In this document: positions 26,554 to 35,695 of the stretch, in pieces
Layout of the letters: the number at the start of each line of letters is the position of its first letter
Position numbering within the stretch: position 1 is the stretch's first letter
Origin: G963663365 sp963663365
Lineage (GTDB): Bacteria; Hinthialibacterota; Hinthialibacteria; Hinthialibacterales; G963663365
Direction: 5' to 3'
DNA length: 64,000 bases
Assembly: GCA_963663365.2 (NCBI GenBank)
Contig: CAXXIH010000008.1
Location: 1,612,001-1,676,000 of the forward strand
Notes under the pieces: model-generated
Databases searched by the model: none
The model's input: only the letters and a program-made list of their open reading frames with translations
Told to the model about the DNA's origin: nothing
Made by a program: the position numbers and the translations under genes

Positions 26554-27552
26554 ATGCCCATTCCCAAACAGACAACGGTCCTTTGCCAGCGCGAAACCGG
26601 CATTCCGGAAAAAGTCATTCAAGTGGAAACGTGGGATATGCCCGAACCGGGCAAGGATCAGGTTCTGCTCAAGATGGAGGCCGCGCCGATCAATCCGGCG
26701 GACATCAATATGCTCGAAGGGCGGTACGCGTTTCAACCTCCATTGCCCGCAGTTTTAGGGCTTGAGGGAATTGGGACAATCGAAGCGGTTGGAGACGGCG
26801 TTAAAGATATCACTCCCGGACAAAGAGCGATTGTACCGCGCGCTGTAGGTACTTGGTGCCAGTACCGTATCGCCGATGCAGATCAAGTGATTGTGGTTCC
26901 GAAAAGTATCGATATCGAACAGGCCGCCATGATCAGTGTGAATCCGCCGACCGCATGGAGAATGTTGGAAGATTTTGTGGTTCTGCGATCCGGGGATTGG
27001 ATTGTGCAGAATGCTGCGAATGCAGGCGTGGGGCGTTGTGTTATCGCAATCGCACATCAACGCGGGCTGAGAACGATTAACATTATTCGTAATCCGGAAC
27101 AGATCGCTGAACTCAAAGAGACGGGCGCGGATATCGTTATCACGGAAGAGGAGTTGCTGGACAAAAAGTTGAAGCAGATTGTAGCAGACAAGGAAATCCT
27201 GCTGGGGCTTAATGCGGTCGGCGGCGCAAACGCGCATGAAATGTCCAAATGTATCTCTCGCCATGGCACAATGGTGACCTATGGCGCGATGAGCAAAAAG
27301 CCGCTTCAAATCAGCAACGCGTTGTTGATTTTCAAAGATATTCGTTTTGTCGGATTCGGACTTGGCGACTGGTTTCAAGTTTCCTCCAAACAAGATAAAG
27401 AAAAAATGTTTGCCACGATTTTCGAGATGGCCGAGAAGGGATCGCTGGATGTTCCTGTAGAAAAGACTTACCCGTTACGGGCGGCAACCGAAGCGATCAT
27501 TCATGCTCAGCGTGACAAGCGAAAAGGAAAAATCCTTTTCCGTATGAGTTGA
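26554..27552 (+). CDS. MDR-family reductase (enoyl reductase / MECR-like)
   Basis: This is a 332-residue zinc-free medium-chain dehydrogenase/reductase. PINPADINMLEGRY and the GLEGIGTIEAVGDGV turn mark the N-terminal GroES-like domain. NAANAGVGRCVIAIAHQRG is the NADPH-binding Rossmann loop, and YGAMSKKP plus the FKDIRFVGFGLGDW strand follow. The closest recognisable type is the mitochondrial 2-enoyl thioester reductase (MECR/ETR1) or a quinone oxidoreductase relative. It is cytoplasmic and lacks zinc ligands. AAAGGAG about ten bases upstream supports the start. It lies between glycan-degradation genes without an obvious functional link. Confidence 0.85.
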   Translation: MPIPKQTTVLCQRETGIPEKVIQVETWDMPEPGKDQVLLKMEAAPINPADINMLEGRYAFQPPLPAVLGLEGIGTIEAVGDGVKDITPGQRAIVPRAVGTWCQYRIADADQVIVVPKSIDIEQAAMISVNPPTAWRMLEDFVVLRSGDWIVQNAANAGVGRCVIAIAHQRGLRTINIIRNPEQIAELKETGADIVITEEELLDKKLKQIVADKEILLGLNAVGGANAHEMSKCISRHGTMVTYGAMSKKPLQISNALLIFKDIRFVGFGLGDWFQVSSKQDKEKMFATIFEMAEKGSLDVPVEKTYPLRAATEAIIHAQRDKRKGKILFRMS

Positions 27553-27667
27553 TTCAAGAAATTCGTCAGGTTATTTTCACGCGGATATTCCGATTGGCAA
27601 AACCGCGCAGGGGTATGATACACTCGCGCCATGTATATTGACGCAATAATCGCGAGGTGTCTTACTT

Positions 27668-30100
27668 ATGCGCTCTGTTCTTCTTTGTTCTCTCCTATCA
27701 GTTTTTGTATTCACTCTCATAGCGCCGGTTCAAGGCGAGGAATCGCTTGAAATGCCAATGCCTGCCTTTAAAGGTTCCGCAACACCACCCGAAGGCAAAT
27801 GGGTGCTTTGGTACCATCAACCGGCACCCGATTGGAATGAAGCCTTGCCCGTGGGGAACGGAAGACTGGGAGCCATGGTCTTTGGGACACCTTTTGAAGA
27901 ACGTTTGCAGCTGAATGAAGACACGCTCTGGGATGGTTATCCGCGTGATCGTATCAACCCCAAATCACTTGAAGCCCTGCCGGAGATACGCCGTTTGTTA
28001 TTTGCAGATGAAAACGAAAAAGCCGCGGCTCTTGCCAATGAAACCATGATGGGGATCCCGGACCGGATCCTATCTTATCAATCCCTCGGCGATCTGCACC
28101 TCGAACTTCCGTTTGCATCTGAAATTTCGGATTACATTCGTTGGTTGGATATGGATACGGGATTGGCCGGTGTTCAGTACACCGCGAACGGAACAACTTA
28201 TACACGTGAGGTTTTCGCTACGGCTCCCGGCAATGCAATCGTAATGCGTATCGCCGCCGATAAACCGGGTGCGCTCGATCTCCGGATCGGGATTTCACGT
28301 CAACAGGACGCACAATACCTGAGCGAAGACGTAAACCGTCTGATTTTGCGCGGACAGATCAGTACACGTCACCATGAGACCAACGAAGTCGTGGGGATGA
28401 AATTCGAGTCGCATATCCTTGTGACATCAAACGGGGGAAAAATCTACAACCATAACGGCGTATTGCGTATCAAGGGCGCAGATGATGTCGTCCTCAAGCT
28501 GACCGCCGCCACCAATTACCGGGAAGAGAATCCTGAACAGCAATGCAGAGACGACATCGATGCGATTGCGCGGAAATCATACGATGCGCTGAAGGCTGAA
28601 CATATTGAGGATCATCAGAGTTTCTTCCGGCGTGTGGATATCGATCTCGGACCGAATACAAAATCCGCCATACCCACCGACGAACGTTTGGCAGCGGTTA
28701 AGAACGGTGAAGACGATCCGCATTTGGTAGCCCAGTATTTTCAGTTGGGGAGATATTTGCTGATAGGCTCATCGCGGCCCGGGTGCATGCCCGCGAATCT
28801 TCAGGGGCTTTGGAATGAGCATATGGACGCGCCCTGGAACAGCGATTATCACACCAATATCAATCTGCAGATGAATTACTGGCCTGCCGAAGTGACGAAT
28901 TTGGGCGATTGCCAGGTGCCGCTTGTCGACTATATGGAGTCACTGGTTGCCTCGGGCGGGCAAACAGCGGAAAAGATGTACGGATGCCGGGGCTGGGTTG
29001 TACATCATCTTTCCGATGTGTGGGGCTTCACAGTTCCGGCGGATGGTGTTTGGGGAATTTGGCCGGTTGGTGCGGCGTGGCTCTGTCAGCATCCCTACGA
29101 GCATTATCTATTCAGCGGCGATAAAGAATTTTTAGCCAAACGCGGGTACCCACTCATGAAGGGCGGGGCTGAATTTATGCTGGATTTTTTGGTCGAAGAT
29201 GAAAACGGCCATCTTGTGACCAATCCTTCTCACTCGCCGGAGAATTCCTTCTTTTTGCCCAACGGCAAACGAGCCATGTTTACTTATGCCGCCACGATGG
29301 ACCTGGCGATTATTCGCGATCTGTTTGGAAACTGCATCGAGGCCAGTGAGATTCTGGGCATCGATAAAGAATTCCGGAATCAACTCAAAAGCGCTTTGGA
29401 AAAGCTGGCTCCTTATCAGATCAGTAAAAAGAGCGGACGGCTTCAAGAATGGATCAAAGACTACGATGAACCGGAACCGGGCCACCGGCATATGTCACAT
29501 CTGTACGGAATTCATCCCGGTCATTCCATCACTTTGCGGGGCACACCCGAATTAGCCCAAGCGGTGCGGAAATCCCTGGAATACAGGCTGTCGCATGGCG
29601 GCGGACATACGGGATGGAGCCGGGCTTGGATTATCAGTTTCTTTGCTCGATTGGAAGACGCCGAAAAGGCACATGAGAACCTTCATGGGCTATTGGCAAA
29701 ATCCACGCAGCCCAACCTGTTCGATACGCATCCGCCGTTTCAGATTGACGGTAACTTCGGCGGTACGGCGGGGATCGCCGAAATGCTTTTGCAGAGCCAT
29801 GCCGGTGAAGTCAGTATCCTCCCTGCTCTGCCCCAAACATGGCCTGATGGAGCTTTTCGCGGACTGCGGGCGCGCGGCGGTTATACAGTGGATTTGGAAT
29901 GGACAAACGGCAAGCCGAAAATTGCGGAGCTGCAGGCGATCCAGGACGGTGATTGCAGACTGCGTGTCCCCCAAGGCACACAAGTAACAAAGATTGAAAG
30001 CCAAGGGAAAATGGTCCGTTTTAACCAATCGAAAGAAGACAAGCAAGTCGTTGATTTTCAAACACAAGCGGGCAAGGAATATCGGATTGAGTTTCAATAA
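27668..30100 (+). CDS. GH95 alpha-L-fucosidase, secreted
   Basis: This 810-residue enzyme of family GH95 inverts at alpha-1,2-linked fucose or, in some members, galactose. The signal peptide ends near APVQGEE. WNEALPVGNGRLGAMVFG opens the N-terminal beta domain. The (alpha/alpha)6 catalytic domain has PWNSDYHTNINLQMNYWP with N397 and N399, which correspond to the asparagines that activate water in characterised members. FQIDGNFGGTAGIAEM carries D694, and the C-terminal beta domain follows. Length and order are normal for the family. It is separated from the reductase gene by 115 bases and converges with the DUF429 gene. Confidence 0.93.
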   Translation: MRSVLLCSLLSVFVFTLIAPVQGEESLEMPMPAFKGSATPPEGKWVLWYHQPAPDWNEALPVGNGRLGAMVFGTPFEERLQLNEDTLWDGYPRDRINPKSLEALPEIRRLLFADENEKAAALANETMMGIPDRILSYQSLGDLHLELPFASEISDYIRWLDMDTGLAGVQYTANGTTYTREVFATAPGNAIVMRIAADKPGALDLRIGISRQQDAQYLSEDVNRLILRGQISTRHHETNEVVGMKFESHILVTSNGGKIYNHNGVLRIKGADDVVLKLTAATNYREENPEQQCRDDIDAIARKSYDALKAEHIEDHQSFFRRVDIDLGPNTKSAIPTDERLAAVKNGEDDPHLVAQYFQLGRYLLIGSSRPGCMPANLQGLWNEHMDAPWNSDYHTNINLQMNYWPAEVTNLGDCQVPLVDYMESLVASGGQTAEKMYGCRGWVVHHLSDVWGFTVPADGVWGIWPVGAAWLCQHPYEHYLFSGDKEFLAKRGYPLMKGGAEFMLDFLVEDENGHLVTNPSHSPENSFFLPNGKRAMFTYAATMDLAIIRDLFGNCIEASEILGIDKEFRNQLKSALEKLAPYQISKKSGRLQEWIKDYDEPEPGHRHMSHLYGIHPGHSITLRGTPELAQAVRKSLEYRLSHGGGHTGWSRAWIISFFARLEDAEKAHENLHGLLAKSTQPNLFDTHPPFQIDGNFGGTAGIAEMLLQSHAGEVSILPALPQTWPDGAFRGLRARGGYTVDLEWTNGKPKIAELQAIQDGDCRLRVPQGTQVTKIESQGKMVRFNQSKEDKQVVDFQTQAGKEYRIEFQ

Positions 30101-30143
30101 GCGAGAAGGACAGGCCAAGGATGGCAAAGACTACTTTTGGCCA

Positions 30144-30971
30144 TCAATGCCATAAGATCGGATCCACAATCCAACCTTCTGTGGAATCGCAGTCGTGCGG
30201 GATTCCATAATTGTTTTTGACTTGGCATGAAGCCCAAGCGGTTTGCACGGCACAGAGGATTGCATCAAGTAAATCGGCCCCCGGATCATCAACCAATTCC
30301 TGGCGGATCGGGGCGATGTTTTCGAGCAAAATGCCATATCGCTCCTGGATTGTTTTGGTTTGCAGGGCGGAGAGAATCCGTTTTCGCACCAGTTGTTGCG
30401 TTTCGCTCTGTTTATGTCTTGCATCATTCTTATAGCTAGCATTTCCCGCACAAAAGCGGGCAACCAAGGCCGGATAAACTTCGATAGCGATACGTTTGTC
30501 CTCTGTAGGGCGGCAAGGGAGTACACTGATCGGAGAAGATAAGAGACGAGGCGCGCCGCGAAAAAACATTCTTCCAACAGGAACTCCATAAACCATCATC
30601 GGACTGCATGCACGAGCGAGGCGGTCGGTCTCACGCAGATGCTGCTTATCTCCCTCAGGGCGGTCTTTTCGGTAATCATCCAGAATATGTACAAAGTCAC
30701 GAATCGACATTTTGGAGACAGTATCGACATAACGAGTCCAGTGAAGCGGCCATCCCGCATTTTCCAGGAATTTACGAGGCTGCCCGAAAGGGAAATCGAG
30801 CCCAAGCAGCCAAGGCCCGGGCTCGTGCAGAAGTTCATCAAATTCTTTCCAGGAATAGAAAAGACGCAATTGGTCCAAAAAAAGCCGATTGCCACGCAAA
30901 AAACAAGAGGCACAGGTGATAGGCTTTTTCGGCCCGGGCGCACTCGTGAAATCGACGCCGAAAATCTTCAT
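30144..30971 (-). CDS. DUF429 family protein (predicted RNase H-fold nuclease)
   Basis: This 275-residue protein starts MKIFGVDFTSAPGPKKPI, the diagnostic opening of DUF429 proteins. WLLGLDFPFGQP, AIEVYPALVARF and DDPGADLLDAILCAVQTAW supply further conserved acidic residues expected of an RNase H-like active site. No biochemical role is established for the family to my knowledge. It is cytoplasmic, with no signal. It stands alone, convergent with the GH95 gene. Confidence is high for the family and low for any function. Confidence 0.85.
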   Translation of the reverse strand: MKIFGVDFTSAPGPKKPITCASCFLRGNRLFLDQLRLFYSWKEFDELLHEPGPWLLGLDFPFGQPRKFLENAGWPLHWTRYVDTVSKMSIRDFVHILDDYRKDRPEGDKQHLRETDRLARACSPMMVYGVPVGRMFFRGAPRLLSSPISVLPCRPTEDKRIAIEVYPALVARFCAGNASYKNDARHKQSETQQLVRKRILSALQTKTIQERYGILLENIAPIRQELVDDPGADLLDAILCAVQTAWASCQVKNNYGIPHDCDSTEGWIVDPILWH

Positions 30972-31099
30972 GGCTCGATTTTACCGGATCCCGGAACACA
31001 TAGAAAGAATTATTGTCACCCAATCCGATGGATAATTTGTTGGCTCGAGCCTATCCCCTGGAGTTTTCCGGAGGTTAGAAATTCACGTTCTGTGGAAAT

Positions 31100-31756
31100 T
31101 CACGCCATTTGCGAGCGTCTATTTTGAATCCACTCAACCCAATCGGCGACACCTTCGCCGGTTTTGGTGGATGTTTCGATGATGGGGACTTTGGGATTAA
31201 CTTTGGCGACATTGGCCCGGAATACATCCAGATCGAAATCGAGATAAGGAAGCAGGTCGATCTTTGTCAGCACGACCAACTCGCTCTCTTCAAAAACCAA
31301 GGGGTATTTCAACGGTTTTTCGTGGCCCTCGGCCGTGCTCAGGATTGTAATTTTTGCGTGTTCACCGATATCGAATTCAGCCGGACAAACCAGATTGCCA
31401 ACGTTTTCCACGAATAAAACTTCACACGTATCCAACGAGAAACCTTCAAACGCTTTATGAATGAGATGGGCGTCGATATGACAACTATTACCGGTGGTGA
31501 TTTGGACAACATCGACGCCGCATTGGCCGATACGTTCGGCATCACAAGATGTAGCCACATCGCCTTCCATAACAAAGAAACGTTCGGGCTGGCCCATCGC
31601 CTGGAATGTCTTCTCGAGCAGGGTGGTTTTTCCCGAACCGGGAGAGCCGATCAGGTTCAGCGCCAGGACATTTTTCTCCGCCAGTAAGGCTCTATTTCTT
31701 TCGGCCCAAGCATCGTTGGCCTTCATGATTTGTTCAACAACTTTGATTTCAGCCAT
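31100..31756 (-). CDS. hypB: Hydrogenase nickel-insertion GTPase HypB
   Basis: This is a 218-residue GTPase that delivers nickel, with HypA, during maturation of [NiFe] hydrogenase or urease. It has a P-loop GSPGSGKTT (about 38-46), the metal site with NSCHIDAHLIHKAF, switch region VENVGNLVCPAEFD and the base-recognition motif TKIDLLPY. It lacks the histidine-rich or N-terminal CxxCGC extension found in some members. The start overlaps the stop of hypA by one base (TAATG), showing translational coupling. No hydrogenase or urease structural genes are in the window. Confidence 0.95.
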   Translation of the reverse strand: MAEIKVVEQIMKANDAWAERNRALLAEKNVLALNLIGSPGSGKTTLLEKTFQAMGQPERFFVMEGDVATSCDAERIGQCGVDVVQITTGNSCHIDAHLIHKAFEGFSLDTCEVLFVENVGNLVCPAEFDIGEHAKITILSTAEGHEKPLKYPLVFEESELVVLTKIDLLPYLDFDLDVFRANVAKVNPKVPIIETSTKTGEGVADWVEWIQNRRSQMA

Positions 31757-32097
31757 TATGAAAACTCCAATAAATCAATTTCAAGTTCTTTGCCCCGGAT
31801 CACGGTAACATCGAGCCCGCCGCATTTCGGACAGATCAGGAACGGTTCTTCCAGGTCCTCTTCGGCGCCACAAGAAGCGCAGGAAACGGCGATCGGGACA
31901 AAGTCGATTTCGATAGCCGCCGATGCGGCCGGTGTATTCTCAAGAACAACACCCAATCCGAATTCCAGGGAATCTTTGACAATGGCCCGGTAGCGGCCAA
32001 TACGCAAATGGATGCGTGTAAGGTTTTTTCCGGGGTATTCCTTCGATTTTTCTTCAATTATCTCGGCAATCGCTTGCGCAATCGAAAACTCATGCAT
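31756..32097 (-). CDS. hypA: Hydrogenase/urease nickel chaperone HypA
   Basis: This 113-residue nickel metallochaperone begins with MHE, whose H2 is a nickel ligand in characterised HypA proteins. A structural zinc site is formed by CASC and CPKC pairs (about residues 73-76 and 90-93). IAQAIAEII and the RIHLRIG strand are standard. It is the first gene of the hypA-hypB pair and is of normal length. Its client enzyme must be encoded elsewhere. Confidence 0.95.
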   Translation of the reverse strand: MHEFSIAQAIAEIIEEKSKEYPGKNLTRIHLRIGRYRAIVKDSLEFGLGVVLENTPAASAAIEIDFVPIAVSCASCGAEEDLEEPFLICPKCGGLDVTVIRGKELEIDLLEFS

Positions 32098-32168
32098 CGT
32101 TCTTTAATTGTACCCAATTTCTACGATTCCGTAGTGGCACCCAAAGTGAAGATTGGCCTTGCGGTGAA

Positions 32169-32987
32169 TCAGCCGCGTCCCAATTCTTTGGAGCGGGCTG
32201 TGGCCCTTTGCACGACTTCCAGCATCATTTCTGTAGCCTTGCTCTCTTTAAGTGCGGAGAGCCCGGCCTCTGTCGTGCCGCCCGGTGTGGCCACCTTCTT
32301 CACCAGATCCATACAGTCTTCTGTGGTTTCCTGGAGCACACGGGCAGAACCGTAAAGGGTTTCCACCACCAATTTCCGGGCAACGGCGGGCTCCAAGCCT
32401 ACCTGCTCTGCGGCAGAAATAAACGCTCCGGCCAGGTAGAAAAGATAGCCCGGTCCGCTGCCGGACACGGCTGTCACGGCATCTTGGAGGTTCTCGGGCA
32501 CCTCAACAACCTCTCCGACCGATGAAAGTACATCGCACACCCAACGGCGGCTACATTCTTGGACACCTTCGCCAAAGGTTGCGGCACTCACCGAAGCCCC
32601 CACACGAGCACATAAGTTAGGCATAACCCGGACGAGTTTGGGCTCGGGCCCAAGTGCGGCCGCAAGGCGTTCCAGGCTTTGCCCGGCCAGGATGGATACG
32701 ACAGTGTGATTTGAAGTTAGCTGTGGTTTCAAAGCCTCACCGGCCTCAGCCAGGTGTTTGGGCTTTACGGCCAACAACAATGTGGGGCTAAAAGCGGGCA
32801 GTTCGGAAAGGCTATCGGTTACTTGAATGCCATAGCGCTCCGTCAAGGCGGTCCGGCGCTCTTCAAGGATATCGCAGACCAAAATTTGTTTCGGGGAACA
32901 GATTTCTTTTGCCACCAATCCGGCGACAATAGCCTCAGCCATGTTTCCGCCACCGGCAAATGCAATGGATTTCGCGCAATCGTTCAT
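32169..32987 (-). CDS. proC: Pyrroline-5-carboxylate reductase
   Basis: This 272-residue enzyme performs the last step of proline synthesis, reducing pyrroline-5-carboxylate with NAD(P)H. The nucleotide-binding loop FAGGGNMAEAI lies at residues 10-20. LLAVKPKHL, VRVMPNLCARVGASVSA and the C-terminal VTAVSGSGPGYLFYLAGAF with VATPGGTTEAGL are characteristic of ProC. Length is normal. It is transcribed away from the recombinase gene and lies about 70 bases upstream of hypA on the same strand, though no functional link is expected. Confidence 0.95.
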   Translation of the reverse strand: MNDCAKSIAFAGGGNMAEAIVAGLVAKEICSPKQILVCDILEERRTALTERYGIQVTDSLSELPAFSPTLLLAVKPKHLAEAGEALKPQLTSNHTVVSILAGQSLERLAAALGPEPKLVRVMPNLCARVGASVSAATFGEGVQECSRRWVCDVLSSVGEVVEVPENLQDAVTAVSGSGPGYLFYLAGAFISAAEQVGLEPAVARKLVVETLYGSARVLQETTEDCMDLVKKVATPGGTTEAGLSALKESKATEMMLEVVQRATARSKELGRG

Positions 32988-33101
32988 TCTGATTTCCTAA
33001 TTTCTCGGCAACCACAAAGGGGCCAAAAGTTGAAAGAAGTTGAAGAAGGTGCAGTTTCGCACGGTTCTGACGATACTGGTAGGATATAAATTACAGTAAA
33101 A

Positions 33102-34124
33102 GTGGAACAACAGGTCTGTATGGAAGCCGGAAGGCGGCTCGACAGCATGCGATTCTCAGAAGCCTTGGACTGGTTTGAAAATCACCTTCAACGTGAAGAA
33201 GGCGCGTCGATGCACACGTGCGAAAATTATCTGCGCGATATCCGCCAGTTTGCCTCCTACCTTCTAGAAAATGGCGCAGCAGGAGGTGAATTGGACGAGG
33301 TGGATGTCAGCCGAATCGACGCCGTAGACATCAAAAGTTTCGTTTCCTTTTTGCTCGATACCGGGCGTGTCCCCCGGTCCATCAACCGCAAACTATCGGC
33401 ATTGCGCAAATTCTTTAGTTTTTTAAAAATCGGCAACCATATCGCTAAGGATCCTTGCGCAAAGATTCGGGGGCTCAAGCAGCAAAAACGTCTGCCGGTC
33501 TTTTTAGATGAAGACCGGACAACAGCCTTGGTCGAAGCCCCAGCAGAGGATTTTGAAACCAATCCTTTATTGCGGCTGCGGGACGCGGCGATGTTCGAGG
33601 TCCTATACAGCACAGGGATGCGTGTGTCTTCCCTGGCCGGTCTCAATGTCTCCGATTACATCCCCGGAGACTCTTTGCTGCAAATCAAAACCAAGGGTGG
33701 CGGTGAGCAGGTCGTGCCGGTAGGACAGGCCGCTGATGAAGCGCTCCGGGCCTATTTGGGGCGCCGCGCAGAGTTTTTTCAAAGCAAGGGCAGACTATCG
33801 GGCGGGCGTGGCAAGCAGAGCCGAACAGCCCTCTTTTTGGGCAGCGGGGGAACGCGGCTGACGACACGCGCGATCCAGTACAGGTTGCGCCGCTATGTGC
33901 TGGCTTTGGGTTTGGGCGAGGTCACTCCGCACACACTTAGGCACTCATGTGCCACCCATCTCCTGGATCGCGGAGCCGACCTGCGCTTTGTTCAGGATTT
34001 GCTCGGGCACAGAAGCCTGGCAACAACAGAGCATTACACTCATGTGACTCTTTCCCGCCTGCGCCAGGCCTATGACGTGGCACACCCAAGAGCATCCGGC
34101 ACCAAAACGCCGGACAGGCGATAG
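33102..34124 (+). CDS. XerC/XerD-type tyrosine recombinase
   Basis: This 340-residue tyrosine recombinase of the Xer type probably resolves chromosome dimers at a dif site. It has a SAM-like N-terminal core-binding domain (about 16-110). The catalytic residues are R174 (TGMRVSSL), K198 (TKGGGEQ), H277 and R280 (HTLRHSC), H303 (LGHRSL) and nucleophile Y312 (TEHYTHV). It is longer than typical XerC/D because of an N-terminal extension and an insertion around 222-242 rich in G/K/R. The GTG at 33102 or the ATG at 33120 could be the start. Neither XerC nor XerD identity can be decided. Confidence 0.88.
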   Translation: MEQQVCMEAGRRLDSMRFSEALDWFENHLQREEGASMHTCENYLRDIRQFASYLLENGAAGGELDEVDVSRIDAVDIKSFVSFLLDTGRVPRSINRKLSALRKFFSFLKIGNHIAKDPCAKIRGLKQQKRLPVFLDEDRTTALVEAPAEDFETNPLLRLRDAAMFEVLYSTGMRVSSLAGLNVSDYIPGDSLLQIKTKGGGEQVVPVGQAADEALRAYLGRRAEFFQSKGRLSGGRGKQSRTALFLGSGGTRLTTRAIQYRLRRYVLALGLGEVTPHTLRHSCATHLLDRGADLRFVQDLLGHRSLATTEHYTHVTLSRLRQAYDVAHPRASGTKTPDRR

Positions 34125-34202
34125 TAACGATCCGCCGTTCGGGAGAGATATTACACAATTCAGCTGTCAATAGCCGGGATGGGCCAGGCGTTCTTTATCT
34201 GT

Positions 34203-35375
34203 CTATAAGGATTCCGTGCCACGGCTCAGGATGTTCAGATAGTCCCGATAAACGAATATGCGTCTGCGCTGTTTTTGCGTAATTTCCTGAAGAATACCGA
34301 GCCGCTCCAAATGATGAATTGATTTGGCTACTGTGGGTGCAGATAAACAGAGTTTTTGCGCTGTATCCGGGATAGAAATAATGGGCTTTTGTTGAAGATG
34401 TTGATGGACGCGCAGGGCAGATGAGGCCGGCCGGCCAATACTCTCGACTTTCTTTTGGTCTGCTTCAAAAAGACTTAGTATCTCTCGCGCGGCTTCGGCC
34501 GCCTGTAACGATGTCTCGGTAATTCCATTTAGGAAGAACTCAAGCCAAATTTCCCAATCTCCATTTTCGCGGACTCGCTGAAGCAGCTCGTAATACCGAT
34601 GGCGTCTCGTTTTAAAGTAGAGGCTTAAATAAAGACTTGGCTCTTTCAGAATATTTTGCGTGCAGAGAAGGAACGTAATTAAAAGTCTCCCGAGACGTCC
34701 ATTGCCATCGAGAAACGAGTGGATGGTCTCAAACTGGACATGAATGAGGCCAATTTTAACGAGCGCCGGAATCTCAGGCGTCTCCAGATGGATGAATTTC
34801 TCCATATCCGACATCAAGTCAAGCACCCGTTCAGGAGGTGGAGGGACATAGAGAGCATTACCGGGGCGTGTTCCACTTATCCAATTTTGCGAACGACGAA
34901 ATTCGCCGGGCTGCTTCACACTGCCCCGCCCTTTAGACAATAAAATTTCATGAATTTCGCGGATGAGACGCAATGAAACAGGAAATCCTCTTTGGATTTG
35001 GGAAAGGCCATGATTCATGGCCGCAACATAATTCGAAACCTCCAAAACATCATCAAGCGGTACTCCCGGTGTCTTCTCATTCTCATAAAGCAAAAGGTCC
35101 GAGAGAGAAGATTGCGTCCCTTCGATTTGAGAGGACAACAGAGCTTCTTTGCGGATATACATGTAGAGGAAGAGTGGTGTATCAGGGAGAATCGAGGTCA
35201 CACCATCCAAATGACCGAGGGCACGATTTGCGCTATCCAGAAGCGGATGAAGCTTATCCATACGGATAGGCGGTTTGGGAGGCAGTGGAGGTGGAACATA
35301 AGCCTTCACTTTTTCTCCAGCCGTAGAAATGGTCACCCAATGACCCAGACGAGACGATTTGGATTCCGGTGTCAT
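34203..35375 (-). CDS. Class II Fic-domain protein with C-terminal winged helix
   Basis: This 390-residue Fic protein probably transfers AMP, or a related nucleotide, onto a target hydroxyl. The intramolecular inhibitory helix motif SSQIEG (81-86, matching S/T-xxx-E-G/N) puts it in class II. The active site HSFLDGNGRLGR spans 219-230. The C-terminal 90 residues contain a winged helix with LSAPTVAKSIHHLERLGIL, so the protein may also bind DNA. Upstream on its promoter side are several inverted TAACGAAAG sites (35494-35586) that could be its own operator. The targets are unknown. Confidence 0.92.
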   Translation of the reverse strand: MTPESKSSRLGHWVTISTAGEKVKAYVPPPLPPKPPIRMDKLHPLLDSANRALGHLDGVTSILPDTPLFLYMYIRKEALLSSQIEGTQSSLSDLLLYENEKTPGVPLDDVLEVSNYVAAMNHGLSQIQRGFPVSLRLIREIHEILLSKGRGSVKQPGEFRRSQNWISGTRPGNALYVPPPPERVLDLMSDMEKFIHLETPEIPALVKIGLIHVQFETIHSFLDGNGRLGRLLITFLLCTQNILKEPSLYLSLYFKTRRHRYYELLQRVRENGDWEIWLEFFLNGITETSLQAAEAAREILSLFEADQKKVESIGRPASSALRVHQHLQQKPIISIPDTAQKLCLSAPTVAKSIHHLERLGILQEITQKQRRRIFVYRDYLNILSRGTESL

Positions 35376-35493
35376 CTTATTTAGACGATCACTTTCTTGG
35401 AACAGGTTTCAAAATTCTTAGCCAGATTCTCTAAGGCTCAACCAAAGCTTATTCAGAAGATTAAACGGCTCGGCAGAAGCCTCGCCTTCCCTG

Positions 35494-35586
35494 TCTTTCG
35501 TAAGAAAGATCTTTATAAGCAGCTCTGGACCATTCATAACGAAAGGATATCGATAAATCCTTTCGTTACTTATATGCTAACGAAAG
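35494..35586. promoter_or_regulatory. Candidate operator array (inverted TAACGAAAG sites)
   Basis: The 9-mer TAACGAAAG occurs at 35537-35545 and 35578-35586, and inverted at 35560-35568. The first and the inverted copy form 11-base perfect arms (35538-35548 and 35557-35567) around an 8-base centre. A related palindrome TCTTTCGTAAGAAAGA lies at 35494-35509. These sites lie 120-210 bases upstream of the Fic gene start and downstream of scpA. Confidence 0.5.
35512..35539 (-). promoter_or_regulatory. Possible promoter of the Fic gene
   Basis: Read on the minus strand, TTATGA (35534-35539) and TATAAA (35512-35517) are separated by 16 bases. The -35 side overlaps one TAACGAAAG site, and the start point would fall on the 35494-35509 palindrome. 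The -35 match is weak. The rest of the 35376-35695 spacer holds no gene. Confidence 0.3.
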
Positions 35587-35695
35587 TTTCGCGCCAATGG
35601 CAAGCGTTCTCTACGCAGTTATACGGTCATGTGTAATCGATGGGACCTGGCTACTGGACCCTATCGTCTTCAGGTCTTTTAGAGAATCAGCTTTT

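Noticed and set aside
27594..27620. Sigma-70 or sigma-54 promoter before the GH95 gene
   Set aside because: TTGGCA and TATGAT are only 14 bases apart, and the GG/GC spacing needed for sigma-54 is off by one.
33102..34124. Phage or integron integrase
   Set aside because: Residue pattern and size are Xer-like, and there are no phage genes, attC sites or tRNA attachment site nearby.
34203..35375. Toxin-antitoxin (Doc/Phd type) module
   Set aside because: The Fic protein carries its own inhibitory helix, and there is no separate small antitoxin gene.
35397..35636. 79-residue frame between the Fic gene and scpA
   Set aside because: It covers the operator-like palindromes, lacks a credible start and has no family resemblance.
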